64,000 nt of DNA from AP-15 sp963833745 (GCA_963833745.1 CAWHZD010000004.1:744001-808000), one strand, 5' to 3'. Counted from the first letter of the stretch, positions 41,687-50,601 are shown. The notes: generated by a model not told the origin, from the letters alone. Made by a program: numbers and translations.

Positions 41687-43186
41687 TCAACGCGCCGCCG
41701 TCGCCGCCGGGCGCAGCGGGCTCAACCGCGCCGGAAAGCCCAGTGCCACGACCAGGGTCAGCGCCGCGGTCACGGTCGCGATCAGGTAGACGTCGTGCAG
41801 CGAGGCTGCGACCGCAGCGCTCAGGCGGGCGATCTCGCCAGCGCCGAGGCCGCGGCGCAGCGCCGGCTCCAGCAGCCGGTTGACCGCGTCGGCCGCATCG
41901 GGAACGTGCCGGTAGACCCCGAAATTGAGCACCGCGCCGCCAAGTGCGGCGCCAAACGACTGGCCGATCATGCGCATGAACATGTTGGCGCCGGTGGCGA
42001 CGCCGCGCTCGCCCCAGCCCACGCTGGCCTGGATCGACACCAGAAAGGCGGTGTTGCAGCAACCCATGCCGACGCCCATGACCAGGGAACCCGTCGCCGC
42101 CCAGGCGACGGCGCTGGAGGGCTGCAACTGGGTCAGCATCGCCGCGCCGATGACGAGGGCGACGCCGCCGAGCGAGGCGGCAAGACGATAGGAGGTGCGG
42201 ATCATCAGCCGCCCGGCGCCAAACGAGGCAAACATCCAGGTGACCGACATGCAGCCGAGCACCAGCCCGGCGATGCTGGGGCTGCGGCCCATCACCCCCT
42301 GCACATAGGTCGGCAGAAAGGCGCTGACCGCCATCATCGTCGAGCCGGTACCAAAGATGCCGAGGTTGGAGAGCGCGATGACCCGGCTGCGCCACAGCCG
42401 AAACGGCACCATCGGCTCCGGCGTGTGGCTTTCCTGCACGCCAAGAGCAACGAGCGCGGCCACTCCCAGTGCCACCAGCCAGATGACGCCGCCGCGGTCG
42501 AGGCTGCGGGCCTGCACCAGGGCCAGCATCGGGGCGCCGACGCCGACAATCAGCAGCACCGCTCCGAGGTAATCGATGCGGTGCCGGCGACGCTCGACCC
42601 GCTCGGGCAGAAAGATCGCAAACATCGCGATGCTGGCCGCGCCGATCGGCAGATTGACCCAGAACACCAGCGCCCAATGCACGTGCTCGACCAGAAAGGC
42701 GCCGAGCGCCGGGCCGATCACCGCCGAGACGCCGAAGACGCTCGACAGATAGCCCTGCACCCGGGCGCGCTCGGCAGGGGTGTAGATGTCGCCGATGACG
42801 GTGCTCGCGATCGGCTGGATCGCCCCCCCGCCGATCCCTTGCACAGCGCGAAACACCACCAGCATGACCATGCTGCGGGCCAAGCCGCACAAGGTGGTGC
42901 CGACCAGAAAGATGCCGGTGCCGATGAAGAACACCCGCTTGCGGCCGTATATGTCGGCGAGCCTGCCGTAGATCGGAACCGATACCGCCATCGTCAGCAG
43001 GTAGGCCGCGAACACCCAGCTGAACAGCCGAAACCCGCCGAGATCGCCGACAATCGTCGGCATCGCGGTGGCGATGATGCTGCTTTCGACCGCGGCCATG
43101 AACGTCGCCATCAGCGCCGCCATCAGCACCATGCCCCGACGCGGAACGGCAACCGCGGGCCGTTGCGGGGCGAGGGCTTGATCCAA
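41687..43186 (-). CDS. MFS transporter, DHA2 (14-helix) drug:H+ antiporter family
   Basis: A 499-residue carrier with fourteen predicted helices. Motifs: ESSIIATAMPTIVGDLGG in helix 1, YGRLADIYGRKRVFFIG in loop 2-3, AVQGIGGGAIQPIASTVIGDIYTPAERA with the GGG-IxP motif C-like region, and NLPIGAASIAM. The EmrB/QacA group exports hydrophobic drugs. The start is TTG 43186 because GGAGG lies six bases upstream and the frame before it is a shadow of the opposite gene. Divergent from the amidohydrolase gene. Confidence 0.88.
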   Translation of the reverse strand: MDQALAPQRPAVAVPRRGMVLMAALMATFMAAVESSIIATAMPTIVGDLGGFRLFSWVFAAYLLTMAVSVPIYGRLADIYGRKRVFFIGTGIFLVGTTLCGLARSMVMLVVFRAVQGIGGGAIQPIASTVIGDIYTPAERARVQGYLSSVFGVSAVIGPALGAFLVEHVHWALVFWVNLPIGAASIAMFAIFLPERVERRRHRIDYLGAVLLIVGVGAPMLALVQARSLDRGGVIWLVALGVAALVALGVQESHTPEPMVPFRLWRSRVIALSNLGIFGTGSTMMAVSAFLPTYVQGVMGRSPSIAGLVLGCMSVTWMFASFGAGRLMIRTSYRLAASLGGVALVIGAAMLTQLQPSSAVAWAATGSLVMGVGMGCCNTAFLVSIQASVGWGERGVATGANMFMRMIGQSFGAALGGAVLNFGVYRHVPDAADAVNRLLEPALRRGLGAGEIARLSAAVAASLHDVYLIATVTAALTLVVALGFPARLSPLRPAATAAR

Positions 43187-43360
43187 ATGGTGCCTCCGAT
43201 TTGGGCAAAGGGCCGACTTTATGGCGGATGGGTCGCACGAGGACAATGCACGAGCGGTTGCGTCCACCGGGAGGCTGTCCTGCGCACCAGCGGGCCGGGG
43301 TTGCCAGCGGCACGGCGATGGCGGAGCATGACCGGCTTGGTCGGATGGAAGGAGACGGCG

Positions 43361-44512
43361 ATGAAATACGATCTTCTGCTGACCGGTGGCGAGGTGCTCG
43401 ACCCTGGCGCCGGGCTGCGCGGCGTGATGGACATCGGCGTCGCCGGCGGCAAGATCGTCGCGGTGGCGCCGTCGCTGCCCGCCGCAGAGGCGCGCCGCAC
43501 GATCAGCGCCAAGGGACGGTTGGTGACGCCCGGGCTGGTCGACATCCATGCCCATATTTTCGTCAACGCCCATGACATGGCCGGCGACACCGACCGTTTT
43601 TGCCGGGCGAGCGGGGTCACCACCTTGTGCGACGCCGGCAGCGCCGGTTCGGCGACCTTTGCCGGGCTGCGCCAGGTCATCGACCGCGAGGTGCGCACCC
43701 GCACCCGCGCCTTTGTCAATCTGTCGGCGATCGGCATCGTCGGCACCTCGCGCGGCGGCGAGCTGTCGCATTTCCCCTATGCCGACCCCGAGGGCTGCGC
43801 CCGCACGATCAGCGAAAATCCCGACCTCGCGATCGGCGTCAAGCTGCGCTACGGGCCGGGCCTCGTCTGGGAGTACACCGCGGAGCCGGTCAAACTGGCG
43901 CGCAAGACCGCGGACATGGCCGGCGGCGTGCCGATGATGATGCACATCACCGACTCGCCGATCCCGCTGCCCGAGTTGCTTGCGCATATGAAGCCAGGCG
44001 ACATCGTCACCCACTGCTATCACGGCCGGGCGCACGGCATCATGGGCCAGCAGAAGCAGCTGGTGCTCAAGGAGGTGGTCGAGGCGCAGCGCCACGGCAT
44101 CATCTTCGACTGCGCCCACGGTCGAAACCATTTCAGCTTTCCAATGATCGAGAGGGCGCTCGACCAGGGTTTCCTGCCGGACACGATCTCGACCGATTTG
44201 ACCTTTGCCAGTGCGACCCAGGGGCCGGTGTGGGACCTGCCGACGACGATGTCGAAATTGCTGCATTTCGGCATGCCGCTCGACGATCTGGTGACGCGCG
44301 CGACCGCGGCGCCGGCCAAGATCCTCGGCTACGAGGGCACGGTCGGCACTCTCGCGCCCGGCGCCAATGCCGACATCGCCGTGTTCGAGCTGCGCGACGG
44401 CAATTTCCAGTTGCGCGACAGCGACGGCAATACCGTTACCGCCAAGCGCCGTCTGATCGCCCAGCTGACGATCAAGGACGGGCGGGTGTGGTACGAGAAA
44501 CCGGCCGAGTAG
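43361..44512 (+). CDS. Amidohydrolase/deacetylase-type metallohydrolase
   Basis: A 383-residue member of the dihydroorotase-like amidohydrolases (EF0837/AHA3915 group). Metal-site motifs: LVDIHAHIFVN (HxH), VKLRYG (candidate carbamylated Lys), MMMHITDSP and VTHCYHGRAHGI (His ligands), STDLTFA (Asp). C-terminal LGYEGTVGTLAPGANADIAVFEL is the standard composite-sheet closure. Natural substrates in the group include N-acyl amino-acid derivatives; not assignable here. ATG 43361 has AAGGAGA nearby; the very long frame upstream is a shadow of the divergent MFS gene. Confidence 0.88.
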   Translation: MKYDLLLTGGEVLDPGAGLRGVMDIGVAGGKIVAVAPSLPAAEARRTISAKGRLVTPGLVDIHAHIFVNAHDMAGDTDRFCRASGVTTLCDAGSAGSATFAGLRQVIDREVRTRTRAFVNLSAIGIVGTSRGGELSHFPYADPEGCARTISENPDLAIGVKLRYGPGLVWEYTAEPVKLARKTADMAGGVPMMMHITDSPIPLPELLAHMKPGDIVTHCYHGRAHGIMGQQKQLVLKEVVEAQRHGIIFDCAHGRNHFSFPMIERALDQGFLPDTISTDLTFASATQGPVWDLPTTMSKLLHFGMPLDDLVTRATAAPAKILGYEGTVGTLAPGANADIAVFELRDGNFQLRDSDGNTVTAKRRLIAQLTIKDGRVWYEKPAE

Positions 44513-44622
44513 GCGTGGCTCGCCGCCGGCGCGGCTCGCTGCGCCGATTGCGAATGACGGCCGGCAATCCGTGCTGAGCAAGGCGATGGACGCTTCCGGC
44601 TGAACGGCTCCAGGCCAAACAG

Positions 44623-45552
44623 ATGGCCGCGACCGGCGAATCCGCCGAGATTTGCGAGATCGCCGCAGGACAAGCGCCAAAGTGGCGCCCGGCAGGCGCT
44701 GCGGTTGCCGGCAGCGTAATGGTCGGATTTATGCCGATCATCGCCTTGCAGCTCTACAAGGCCGGGATCAGCGCCTCTTCGATGCTGGTCTGGCGCTACG
44801 GCCTGGCGCTGGTCCCCCTGGCGCTCGCGGCGGCAGCGGCACGCCACGACTTTCGCGCCGCCTTACGGGGTGGGGCATGGCGGATCGCCGTGGTCGGGGC
44901 AACGCTCGGGGCCGGGCAGACCCTGTGTTTTTGGGAAAGCCTGCACACTCTCGAAACAAGCATCGCGATCCTGCTGTTCTACACCTATCCGGCGCTGACC
45001 TTGGGGCTCGACCGACTGATCTTCAAGCGGCCGATCCGGTTGCGGGCGGCGCTATGCGTCACGATCATCCTTGCGGGCGCCGGCCTGATCGCCTTGCCGG
45101 GGGTGCGCGGCAGCCTCGACCCGCGGGGGCTCGCGTGGATCTTGCCGTCGCCGCTGATCTACGCGCTCTATCTCGCCGCCAATTCGGTGCTGATGCGGCG
45201 TCACCCGCCGCTGATCGGCGCGGTGTTTCTCTATCTTGGGCTCGCGGTCTGCTTTGGCGGCGCCAGCCTCTATCTCGGCCTCGACGTTCCGGTCGCGCCG
45301 CGCGCCTGGCTGTTGTTGGTGACGATCGCATTGGGTCCGGGGGCGCTGACCGTCACTCTATTTTCCTATAGCGTGCCGCGGCTCGGTCCCGCCAGCTACG
45401 CGATTATTGCCAATTGCGAGTTGGTCACCGTGATCCTTGTCGGCGTCCTCGTGCTGGGTGAGCGCGTCACCGCCGGAAGGGCGGTCGGCGCCGGGTTGAT
45501 CCTTTCGGGGATTGTTTTGCACGGATTTTCCCGCAAGCCGAACCCGGGCTGA
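44623..45552 (+). CDS. EamA/DMT-family transporter
   Basis: A 309-residue membrane protein with ten helices in two EamA repeats (about residues 30-160 and 170-300), showing SSMLVWRYGLALVPLALA, ETSIAILLFYTYPALTLGLDRLIF and in the second half PASYAIIANCELVTVILVGVLVLGERVT. The family exports amino acids, nucleosides or drugs. Substrate unknown. Downstream of the amidohydrolase by 110 bases. Confidence 0.88.
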   Translation: MAATGESAEICEIAAGQAPKWRPAGAAVAGSVMVGFMPIIALQLYKAGISASSMLVWRYGLALVPLALAAAAARHDFRAALRGGAWRIAVVGATLGAGQTLCFWESLHTLETSIAILLFYTYPALTLGLDRLIFKRPIRLRAALCVTIILAGAGLIALPGVRGSLDPRGLAWILPSPLIYALYLAANSVLMRRHPPLIGAVFLYLGLAVCFGGASLYLGLDVPVAPRAWLLLVTIALGPGALTVTLFSYSVPRLGPASYAIIANCELVTVILVGVLVLGERVTAGRAVGAGLILSGIVLHGFSRKPNPG

Positions 45553-45778
45553 GCCCGGCAGTCGACGGGGCGAGGAGCGTGCTCTCGATGCTGGCGCCAT
45601 CGAAGGCGTTCCAATTACACGCTAATCGATATCTGTAGAAACTTTATCGAGTTTTCCGAGAAATTTTAGAGATAATGCGTCCGAGATACGATATAAGCCC
45701 CGTAATTAGGGTAAACGATCGATAAGCGCCCTTTCAGGCTGCCCGCTCTGGGGCACCTCTTCGAGAAAAGGAGACAGC

Positions 45779-46738
45779 ATGGCCCGCCGCCCCAACATCT
45801 GCCTCTATGTCGTTCTCTTTATGTTCGGGATGACGCCGATGCCGCTGCACGCCGCCCCGGCCCCAGGCAACGCAGCGACGGTCAGCGCCTCCGCCTGCGC
45901 CAACCCTTCCTGGATCGACGTGCGCTGTTACGGCGCCACCGGAAACGGCGTCACCGACGATACCGCTGCGATCAACCGCGCGCTCGCCGCGGCCCTCGCC
46001 TCCGACCAACCTCTGTTTCTCCCGCACGGTACGTTCAGGGTCACCCGCACTGTCGTCATCGACTACAAGACCCGCTCCGACACCGGTTTCCGCCTGATCT
46101 CGATGGGCGCCATCATCAACGGCAAGTCGATCTCCTCCGCGCCGGCGCTCGAAATCGTCTGCACCGGCGGTAGTCCGCACGCGCCCAAGGGCTGCTTTTA
46201 CTTCAACGAGCAGGGCACCTTGTTCGTCAACGCCAATACGGACGGCTATGCCGTCGTTATCGGCGAGCGCGATTTTTCCGACGCGCACAATTCGATCAAG
46301 ATCGACCATCTGATCGTCAACAACGCCAACGCCGGACCGCGGGCGGGCGGGCTGCAACTGAATTACGTGCTGAGCTCGCAAATCTTCGCCGTCGCCAACT
46401 CCGCCGGCGGTGCTGCGGGAATTGCGCTGGAGCAGACCCAGATCTCCCATCTCGGCGGGGCCGGGTCGGCGGGCGCCAAAGGCGGGGCGGGCTTGCTGAT
46501 CGAAAACGGTTACAGCTTTGCCAATACGATCGATGCGATGGACCTCGAGGTGGCGCCGACTTGTCTGGTGATCGCTTCGCGCAACGCCGCTCACAACACG
46601 TTCATCTCACCCTACATGGCCTGTGCGACGGCGGTCGATGCCGTCTCCGGGACCACGACGCAACTGGTCAATCCGCTGTTCGGCGGCGACGTAAAAAAAG
46701 AATTTGCCGCGGCGGTCGGCGTGACGACGACGCCTTGA
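45779..46738 (+). CDS. Exported pectate-lyase-superfamily (beta-helix) protein
   Basis: A 319-residue exported protein: signal peptide (ICLYVVLFMFGMTPMPLHAA), then WIDVRCYGATGNGVTDDTAAINRAL, the opening of pectate-lyase-superfamily beta-helix proteins (PF12708), with strands repeated to TTQLVNPLFGGD. Short for a phage tail or polysaccharide lyase, so its substrate is unclear. The leader 45553-45778 is AT-rich (45640-45730) and probably holds its promoter. Accessory character. Confidence 0.75.
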   Translation: MARRPNICLYVVLFMFGMTPMPLHAAPAPGNAATVSASACANPSWIDVRCYGATGNGVTDDTAAINRALAAALASDQPLFLPHGTFRVTRTVVIDYKTRSDTGFRLISMGAIINGKSISSAPALEIVCTGGSPHAPKGCFYFNEQGTLFVNANTDGYAVVIGERDFSDAHNSIKIDHLIVNNANAGPRAGGLQLNYVLSSQIFAVANSAGGAAGIALEQTQISHLGGAGSAGAKGGAGLLIENGYSFANTIDAMDLEVAPTCLVIASRNAAHNTFISPYMACATAVDAVSGTTTQLVNPLFGGDVKKEFAAAVGVTTTP

Positions 46739-46784
46739 GCAGCGCTTTTTCCGTTGTGGCGCTGCCGCCCTCCGGCAATCGCCT

Positions 46785-46813
46785 TTGACAAACGCACCGC
46801 GGTCGCTCAAATC
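46785..46813 (+). promoter_or_regulatory. Probable promoter of rnpB
   Basis: TTGACA at 46785-46790, a 17-base spacer, and a weak -10 CAAATC at 46808-46813. The predicted start falls at about 46820, exactly the first base of the RNase P RNA P1 helix. The -10 match is poor, the -35 and placement good. Confidence 0.5.
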
Positions 46814-46819
46814 TCTTCC

Positions 46820-47255
46820 GCCAGACGGCTGGACGGCCGCTCTCCGCAGGGCGGGGAGAGGAAAGTCCGGGCTCCATGGAGGTACGGTGCCGGGTAACGC
46901 CCGGCGGGGGCGACCCCAGGGAAAGTGCCACAGAAAGCATACCGCCGAGCTCGCTCGGGCCAACCGGGCGGGCGGCAAGGGTGAAACGGTGCGGTAAGAG
47001 CGCACCGCGCCGCCGGCAACGGCGACGGCATGGAAAACCCCACCGGGAGCAAGACCAAGTAGGAGCGGCAGGCGTCGCCGGCTCGGACCAAACCCGGGAT
47101 TGGTGACGCCGGGCGGATCTCCGCGCCGCCGCTCGGGTCGGTCGCACGAGGCGCCCGGTGACGGGCGTCCCAGAGGAATGGCCGTCTCCGCTGCCACGGG
47201 TAGCCGCATGGCTGCTCGCGAGGCGGGACAGAACCCGGCTTACACGCCGTCTGGC
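46820..47255 (+). ncRNA. rnpB: RNase P RNA, bacterial class A
   Basis: The catalytic RNA of RNase P, which trims tRNA 5' ends. P1 is formed by GCCAGACGGC (46820-46829) and GCCGTCTGGC (47246-47255). Conserved regions are in order: GAGGAAAGTCCGGGCTCC, the CAGGGAAAGTGCCACAGAAAG-like region with ACAGAAAGCATACCGCC, GGTAAGAGCGCACCG, and near the 3' end GACAGAACCCGGCTTAC, which pairs with the 5' region to form P4. Length of about 436 nt is normal for class A. Located upstream of mraZ, as in many alphaproteobacteria. Confidence 0.97.
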
Positions 47256-47944
47256 CTCGTCTCGCTCCTGGCGACGCCGATCTTGCAGATCAGCAAGGGG
47301 CGTCGTCGCCCCGCCCTGGCGGACGCTCGGCCGGTGGATGGTTTGGCGTATCAAATCGGAATAACGCCGGTTTCCAGGGGAGAAACCTGTGAGTCGTGAT
47401 TTCCGCGATTGTGTCCGGCGTCTGCCGCGCTAGGCTCGGTTCGTGTGGTCGAGAGGCTGGTCTTTGCAGCCGCGGTGCGGTGACCGGCGTAGACCGCGCG
47501 GGCATGTTGCCGGCTCGCGGCGCCACACTTCGGGGGATGGAGCGGGCGATCCGGAAGGGGTCGCCCGTTTCAGCTGCCAACGGCGCGCCCCATCGATGCG
47601 GCCTTGGCGAACAGACGATTGGCCGATCGCCCCCACCCCGACTATAGCGATAAACGAAAGAGGATGAGCCGTTCTTGACGATCGAGGTTTGGCTTACGGT
47701 TGTTTTGGCTTGCTGGTGTCGGCGACCGGTTTCGACTTTCGTGTACAGGCGTCTGCCGTCCGCGGTCCGACCTGAACTACGGGGATAATGCCGTGCGGCG
47801 CGGCAAGTGTAGGTCTCGCGAACCGGCCGCCAAAGCGCGCTCGGCGGATGGAATCCCCGAGTTTGTCGCATGACGCGCAAAATTGTGCTCGCGTGGTTCG
47901 CCTTTCTTATGGCATTCTTTTGCCATTGTTTCCAATCGGTGGCC
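47256..47944. other. Long non-coding stretch between rnpB and the RHH-like gene
   Basis: No supported gene. Several GC-rich hairpins occur: GGGGCG/CGCCCC near 47297-47312 and CGGGCGA/TCGCCCG at 47543-47567, the latter followed by only a short T run and so at best a weak terminator. No riboswitch or tRNA was recognised. The stretch may be a processed 3' region of rnpB or an undescribed structured RNA. Confidence 0.4.
47543..47570 (+). terminator. Possible weak terminator hairpin downstream of rnpB
   Basis: Seven-base stem CGGGCGA (47543-47549) / TCGCCCG (47561-47567) with an 11-base loop and TTT after it. The short T run makes it weak; no stronger candidate is seen. Confidence 0.3.
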
Positions 47945-48172
47945 ATGATGGCAAGAGACGCGAACCCGTTGAAATCCGAGCTCATCACCCTCTCGGTCAA
48001 TGCTCAGACCGTTTGGTATCTCGACCGTCTGGTCGAAACCGGCCTCTACGGCAACAACCGTACCGAGGCGGCGCGGGTTGCCATTTACGATCATTGCAAA
48101 TTGCTGCTCAGCCAGGGAGCGCTGGAGATCGCGCCACGCCTGCCAAGCCGGGATATTACGGCGATCCGGTAG
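47945..48172 (+). CDS. Small ribbon-helix-helix-like protein upstream of mraZ
   Basis: A 75-residue protein: LKSELITLSVNAQTVWYLDR, then LVETGLYGNNRTEAARVAI and YDHCKLLLSQG. The beta strand LITLSV followed by two helices with a turn at TGLYGNN is the CopG/Arc-like ribbon-helix-helix layout, so it probably binds DNA as a dimer. Conserved in alphaproteobacteria by my recollection, function unknown. ATG 47945 or 47948. A longer in-frame start at 47870 would add a hydrophobic segment that is not typical for this fold. It precedes the mraZ promoter region. Confidence 0.6.
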   Translation: MMARDANPLKSELITLSVNAQTVWYLDRLVETGLYGNNRTEAARVAIYDHCKLLLSQGALEIAPRLPSRDITAIR

Positions 48173-48367
48173 CCCCGGATGCCAAGCCGGCGCGGTCGTG
48201 GTCGTCTTCGCCCTCCGTTTTGAAACATGACGCCGCAATCCTTCGCGTTGTGGATGAGACAGTGTTCACCGCCCCCGACGCTCATTCGACGCCATGGACT
48301 ATATGATGTGGTGACTTGCTATGGCCACACAATCTCTAAAATTGCAAGTTTTATTATCATGAGTCCA

Positions 48368-48396
48368 TTGACACCCATGATTTCCCATGGTACCCC
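48368..48396 (+). promoter_or_regulatory. Probable mraZ promoter
   Basis: Perfect TTGACA at 48368-48373, 17-base spacer, and TACCCC at 48391-48396 as a poor -10. The MraZ boxes lie on and just after it, as expected for autorepression. An alternative promoter TTGCTA/TAAAAT lies about 50 bases upstream. Confidence 0.45.
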
Positions 48397-48407
48397 AGAT
48401 CAACCCA
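48374..48407 (-). promoter_or_regulatory. MraZ box array: four TGGG repeats with 10-bp period
   Basis: On the - strand TGGG occurs at 48374-48377, 48384-48387, 48394-48397 and 48404-48407 (CCCA on the + strand), spaced exactly 10 bases. MraZ binds three or four TGGGN repeats separated by five bases in other bacteria; the match in period and core is exact. A second, looser TGGG series (48474, 48485, 48497) occurs on the + strand just before the mraZ start. Confidence 0.8.
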
Positions 48408-48500
48408 GGGACGGGTGTGGCCGATGGGGGGAACTTCGGCAGCACCTATCGGGCGCCCCTTGCCGAGCGTCCATGGGTGAGCGTTGGGGGAAGAAGTGGC

Positions 48501-48965
48501 ATGTTTTTGTCCACTTATGTGAACAAGGTCGACCGCAAGGGGCGAGTTTCAGTGCCGGCGACCTTTCGCACAACGCTGGCGGCCCAGCGCTTTCCCGGTA
48601 TCTTTGTCTTTCCGTCGCACAAGTATCCAGCACTCGAAGCCAACAGCAGCGACTGGATGGAGGAGCTGGTCAACCGGCTCGACACGCTCGACAAATTTTC
48701 CGACGAGCACGAAAACCTGGAAATGCTGTTCGCTTCGTCACGGGAGCTGTCGTTCGACCCCGAGGGGCGGATTGCCTTGCCGCCGGATCTAGCCGAGCAT
48801 GCCGCGATCACCGACAGTGTCGCCTTTGTCGGGGTCGGCCGGAACTTTCAACTGTGGGAGCCGGCGCGGTTTGCCGAGCACGCCGCGACGTTGCGCGAGC
48901 GGGCGCGGCGGCAGGGGACCCGGATCCCGTCGCTTCCCCATTCGCCCGATCGGCGCCGCGAATGA
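48501..48965 (+). CDS. mraZ: Transcriptional regulator MraZ
   Basis: First gene of the dcw cluster. The 154-residue protein has two AbrB-like SpoVT/MraZ repeats: FLSTYVNKVDRKGRVSVPATFR (about residues 2-45) and ELSFDPEGRIALPPDLAEHA (about 75-95). It forms ring oligomers that bind the TGGG repeats upstream and represses its own operon. ATG 48501 is the family start; 114 bases of open frame upstream cover the promoter and are rejected. Its end overlaps rsmH by four bases. Confidence 0.95.
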   Translation: MFLSTYVNKVDRKGRVSVPATFRTTLAAQRFPGIFVFPSHKYPALEANSSDWMEELVNRLDTLDKFSDEHENLEMLFASSRELSFDPEGRIALPPDLAEHAAITDSVAFVGVGRNFQLWEPARFAEHAATLRERARRQGTRIPSLPHSPDRRRE

Positions 48966-50002
48966 AACGGCAGCCTCGCCTGCGCGCCCGGCGCGAAATT
49001 CCGGCCGGGACCGCTCTGACCACGACCGGCCAAGCCGCCGGCCACGTGCCGGTCATGATCGAAGCGGTTGTCGAGGCGCTGGCGCCGCGCGACGATGCGC
49101 TTTACGTCGATGGGACGTTCGGCGCCGGCGGCTACAGCCGAGCGGTGCTCGACATCGCCAATTGCCGCGTCGTCGCGATCGACCGCGACCCCGAGGCGGT
49201 GCGGCGCGGCCGCGAATTTGCCGCGGCTCATAACGGGCGGCTCGAAATCGTCGAGGGAAATTTCGGCGACTTGGAGCAACTCCTGGCTCACGCACCCGGC
49301 CCGATTGCCGGCGTCGTCTTCGACCTCGGCGTGTCCTCGTTCCAGATCGACACACCCGAGCGCGGGTTTTCGTTTCGCTTCGACGGACCGCTCGACATGC
49401 GCATGAGCGGCACCGGCCGTGCTGCGGCGGACCTCGTCGCGGCCTTGTCGGAGGACGATCTCGCCCGCGTCATCCGCGATTTTGGCGAGGAACGCCATGC
49501 CCGGCGGATTGCGCGCACGATCGTCTCGGCTCGGCAGCAGAAGCCGATCCGGCGGACGCATGAACTCGCCGATATCGTGCGCGCCGCGATCCCCAAGGCA
49601 GAGCCCGGGATTGACCCGGCGACCCGCACCTTTCAGGCGTTGCGCATTGCCGTCAACGACGAGCTCGGCGAGCTCGACCGCGGGCTCATCGCGGCCGAGC
49701 GGCTGCTGATGCCCGGCGGCAGACTTGCCGTCGTCTCGTTTCATTCGCTCGAGGACCGGCGGGTCAAGCACTTCCTGCGGCAGCGAAGCGATGCTGCGCC
49801 CCGTGCCTCGCGTCATGAGCCACTTGCCGCCGAGGCGTCTCCGCCGAGCTTTCGGCTGCTGCACCGCCGGGCGCGCAAGCCCGGTCCGGAGGAGATCAGT
49901 CAGAACCCGCGCGCGCGCTCAGCGCGGTTGCGCGCGGCAGAACGCACCGCTGCACAACCCTGGTCGCCGGGCCCGGACCGGCGAGAACGGTGGACTGCAT
50001 GA
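48962..50002 (+). CDS. rsmH: 16S rRNA (cytosine(1402)-N4)-methyltransferase
   Basis: Methylates C1402 of 16S rRNA with S-adenosylmethionine. The 346-residue enzyme has HVPVMIEAVVEAL, the SAM motif YVDGTFGAGGYSRA, VVAIDRDPEA, FDLGVSSFQID, FSFRFDGPLDMRM and SFHSLEDRRVKHFL, complete for the family. N- and C-terminal extensions are Arg-rich. ATG 48962 overlaps the mraZ stop, and its stop overlaps the ftsL start. Confidence 0.96.
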   Translation: MKRQPRLRARREIPAGTALTTTGQAAGHVPVMIEAVVEALAPRDDALYVDGTFGAGGYSRAVLDIANCRVVAIDRDPEAVRRGREFAAAHNGRLEIVEGNFGDLEQLLAHAPGPIAGVVFDLGVSSFQIDTPERGFSFRFDGPLDMRMSGTGRAAADLVAALSEDDLARVIRDFGEERHARRIARTIVSARQQKPIRRTHELADIVRAAIPKAEPGIDPATRTFQALRIAVNDELGELDRGLIAAERLLMPGGRLAVVSFHSLEDRRVKHFLRQRSDAAPRASRHEPLAAEASPPSFRLLHRRARKPGPEEISQNPRARSARLRAAERTAAQPWSPGPDRRERWTA

Positions 50003-50601
50003 TCAGGCTCTCGACCTTGTTTTGGCTGGTCGTCGTATCGACCGCGGGCTTTGCAATGTTTGCGGTCAAATATGAGGTTCAAGCGCTCGCCGACGGTCTC
50101 GCCCGAACCGTTAAACAGGACGACGACACCGAGCGCGACATTCGGGTGCTCGATGCCGAATGGGCCTATCTGAACCGGCCGGACGCACTGGCGCAGATGA
50201 ACCAGCGCATTTTGTCGCTGGTGCCGATCGCGACAAAGCAGCTGCGCACCAGTCTGACCGATGTCCCGATGCGCCCGGCTCCGCCACCGCCACCGCCACC
50301 GCCGCCACCGCCGCCGGCCGAGAGCGTTGTCGCCGATGCGACGCTCGCGCCGGCACCACCCGCCGCCGCGCCGCCGCCGGATGCCGACGTTGCGCCACGC
50401 CGACCCGCCGAGGTTGAGACCCCGCCGGCGCGGATGCGGGCGGCGGATGGCATAAGCCGGGTTGTGAGGGTGGCGCTCGACACGCACGTCGCGTCCCAAT
50501 CGGTCAAGCCTGTGCTCGTCAAGGCGGTCGCCCGGACGACCCTGCCGCGCCGGGCCGCGTCGCTCGACGAGCTGATTGCGCAGATCGCGGAGAGCCGATG
50601 A
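49999..50601 (+). CDS. ftsL: FtsL-like cell-division protein with a poly-proline tract
   Basis: A 200-residue bitopic protein in the position of ftsL. One N-terminal helix (LSTLFWLVVVSTAGFAMFAV, residues 4-23) is followed by a coiled-coil-like segment (YEVQALADGLARTVKQDDD) with the FtsL/DUF motif VLDAEWAYLNRPDAL and MNQRILSLVPI, as in alphaproteobacterial FtsL. A run of 12 consecutive Pro follows (about residues 93-104) and then a Pro/Ala linker. FtsL joins FtsB and FtsQ to control FtsWI. ATG 49999 overlaps the rsmH stop. The long Pro run is unusual. Confidence 0.8.
   Translation: MIRLSTLFWLVVVSTAGFAMFAVKYEVQALADGLARTVKQDDDTERDIRVLDAEWAYLNRPDALAQMNQRILSLVPIATKQLRTSLTDVPMRPAPPPPPPPPPPPPAESVVADATLAPAPPAAAPPPDADVAPRRPAEVETPPARMRAADGISRVVRVALDTHVASQSVKPVLVKAVARTTLPRRAASLDELIAQIAESR

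Larger units (their letters stand above)
48173..48500. other. Regulatory leader of the dcw cluster
   Basis: No gene. AT-rich at 48320-48370, followed by the promoter and MraZ-box array described separately. A long frame running through this region into rsmH is a shadow. Confidence 0.6.

Noticed and set aside
41621..43360. Long + strand extension upstream of the amidohydrolase start
   Set aside because: It covers the opposite strand of the DHA2 transporter and is His/Gln/Arg-rich; the amidohydrolase domain begins at 43361.
44515..44580. Degenerate repeat-like sequence (CGATTGCGAATGACGG) after the amidohydrolase
   Set aside because: Resembles a decayed dispersed repeat, but too short and imperfect and no second copy in the window.
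47400..47570. Possible riboswitch or tRNA-like fold after rnpB
   Set aside because: Hairpins are present but no known riboswitch core or cloverleaf could be fitted by eye.
48227..48961. Extension of the rsmH frame upstream through mraZ
   Set aside because: mraZ in another frame has clear domain motifs, and rsmH starts at an ATG overlapping the mraZ stop.
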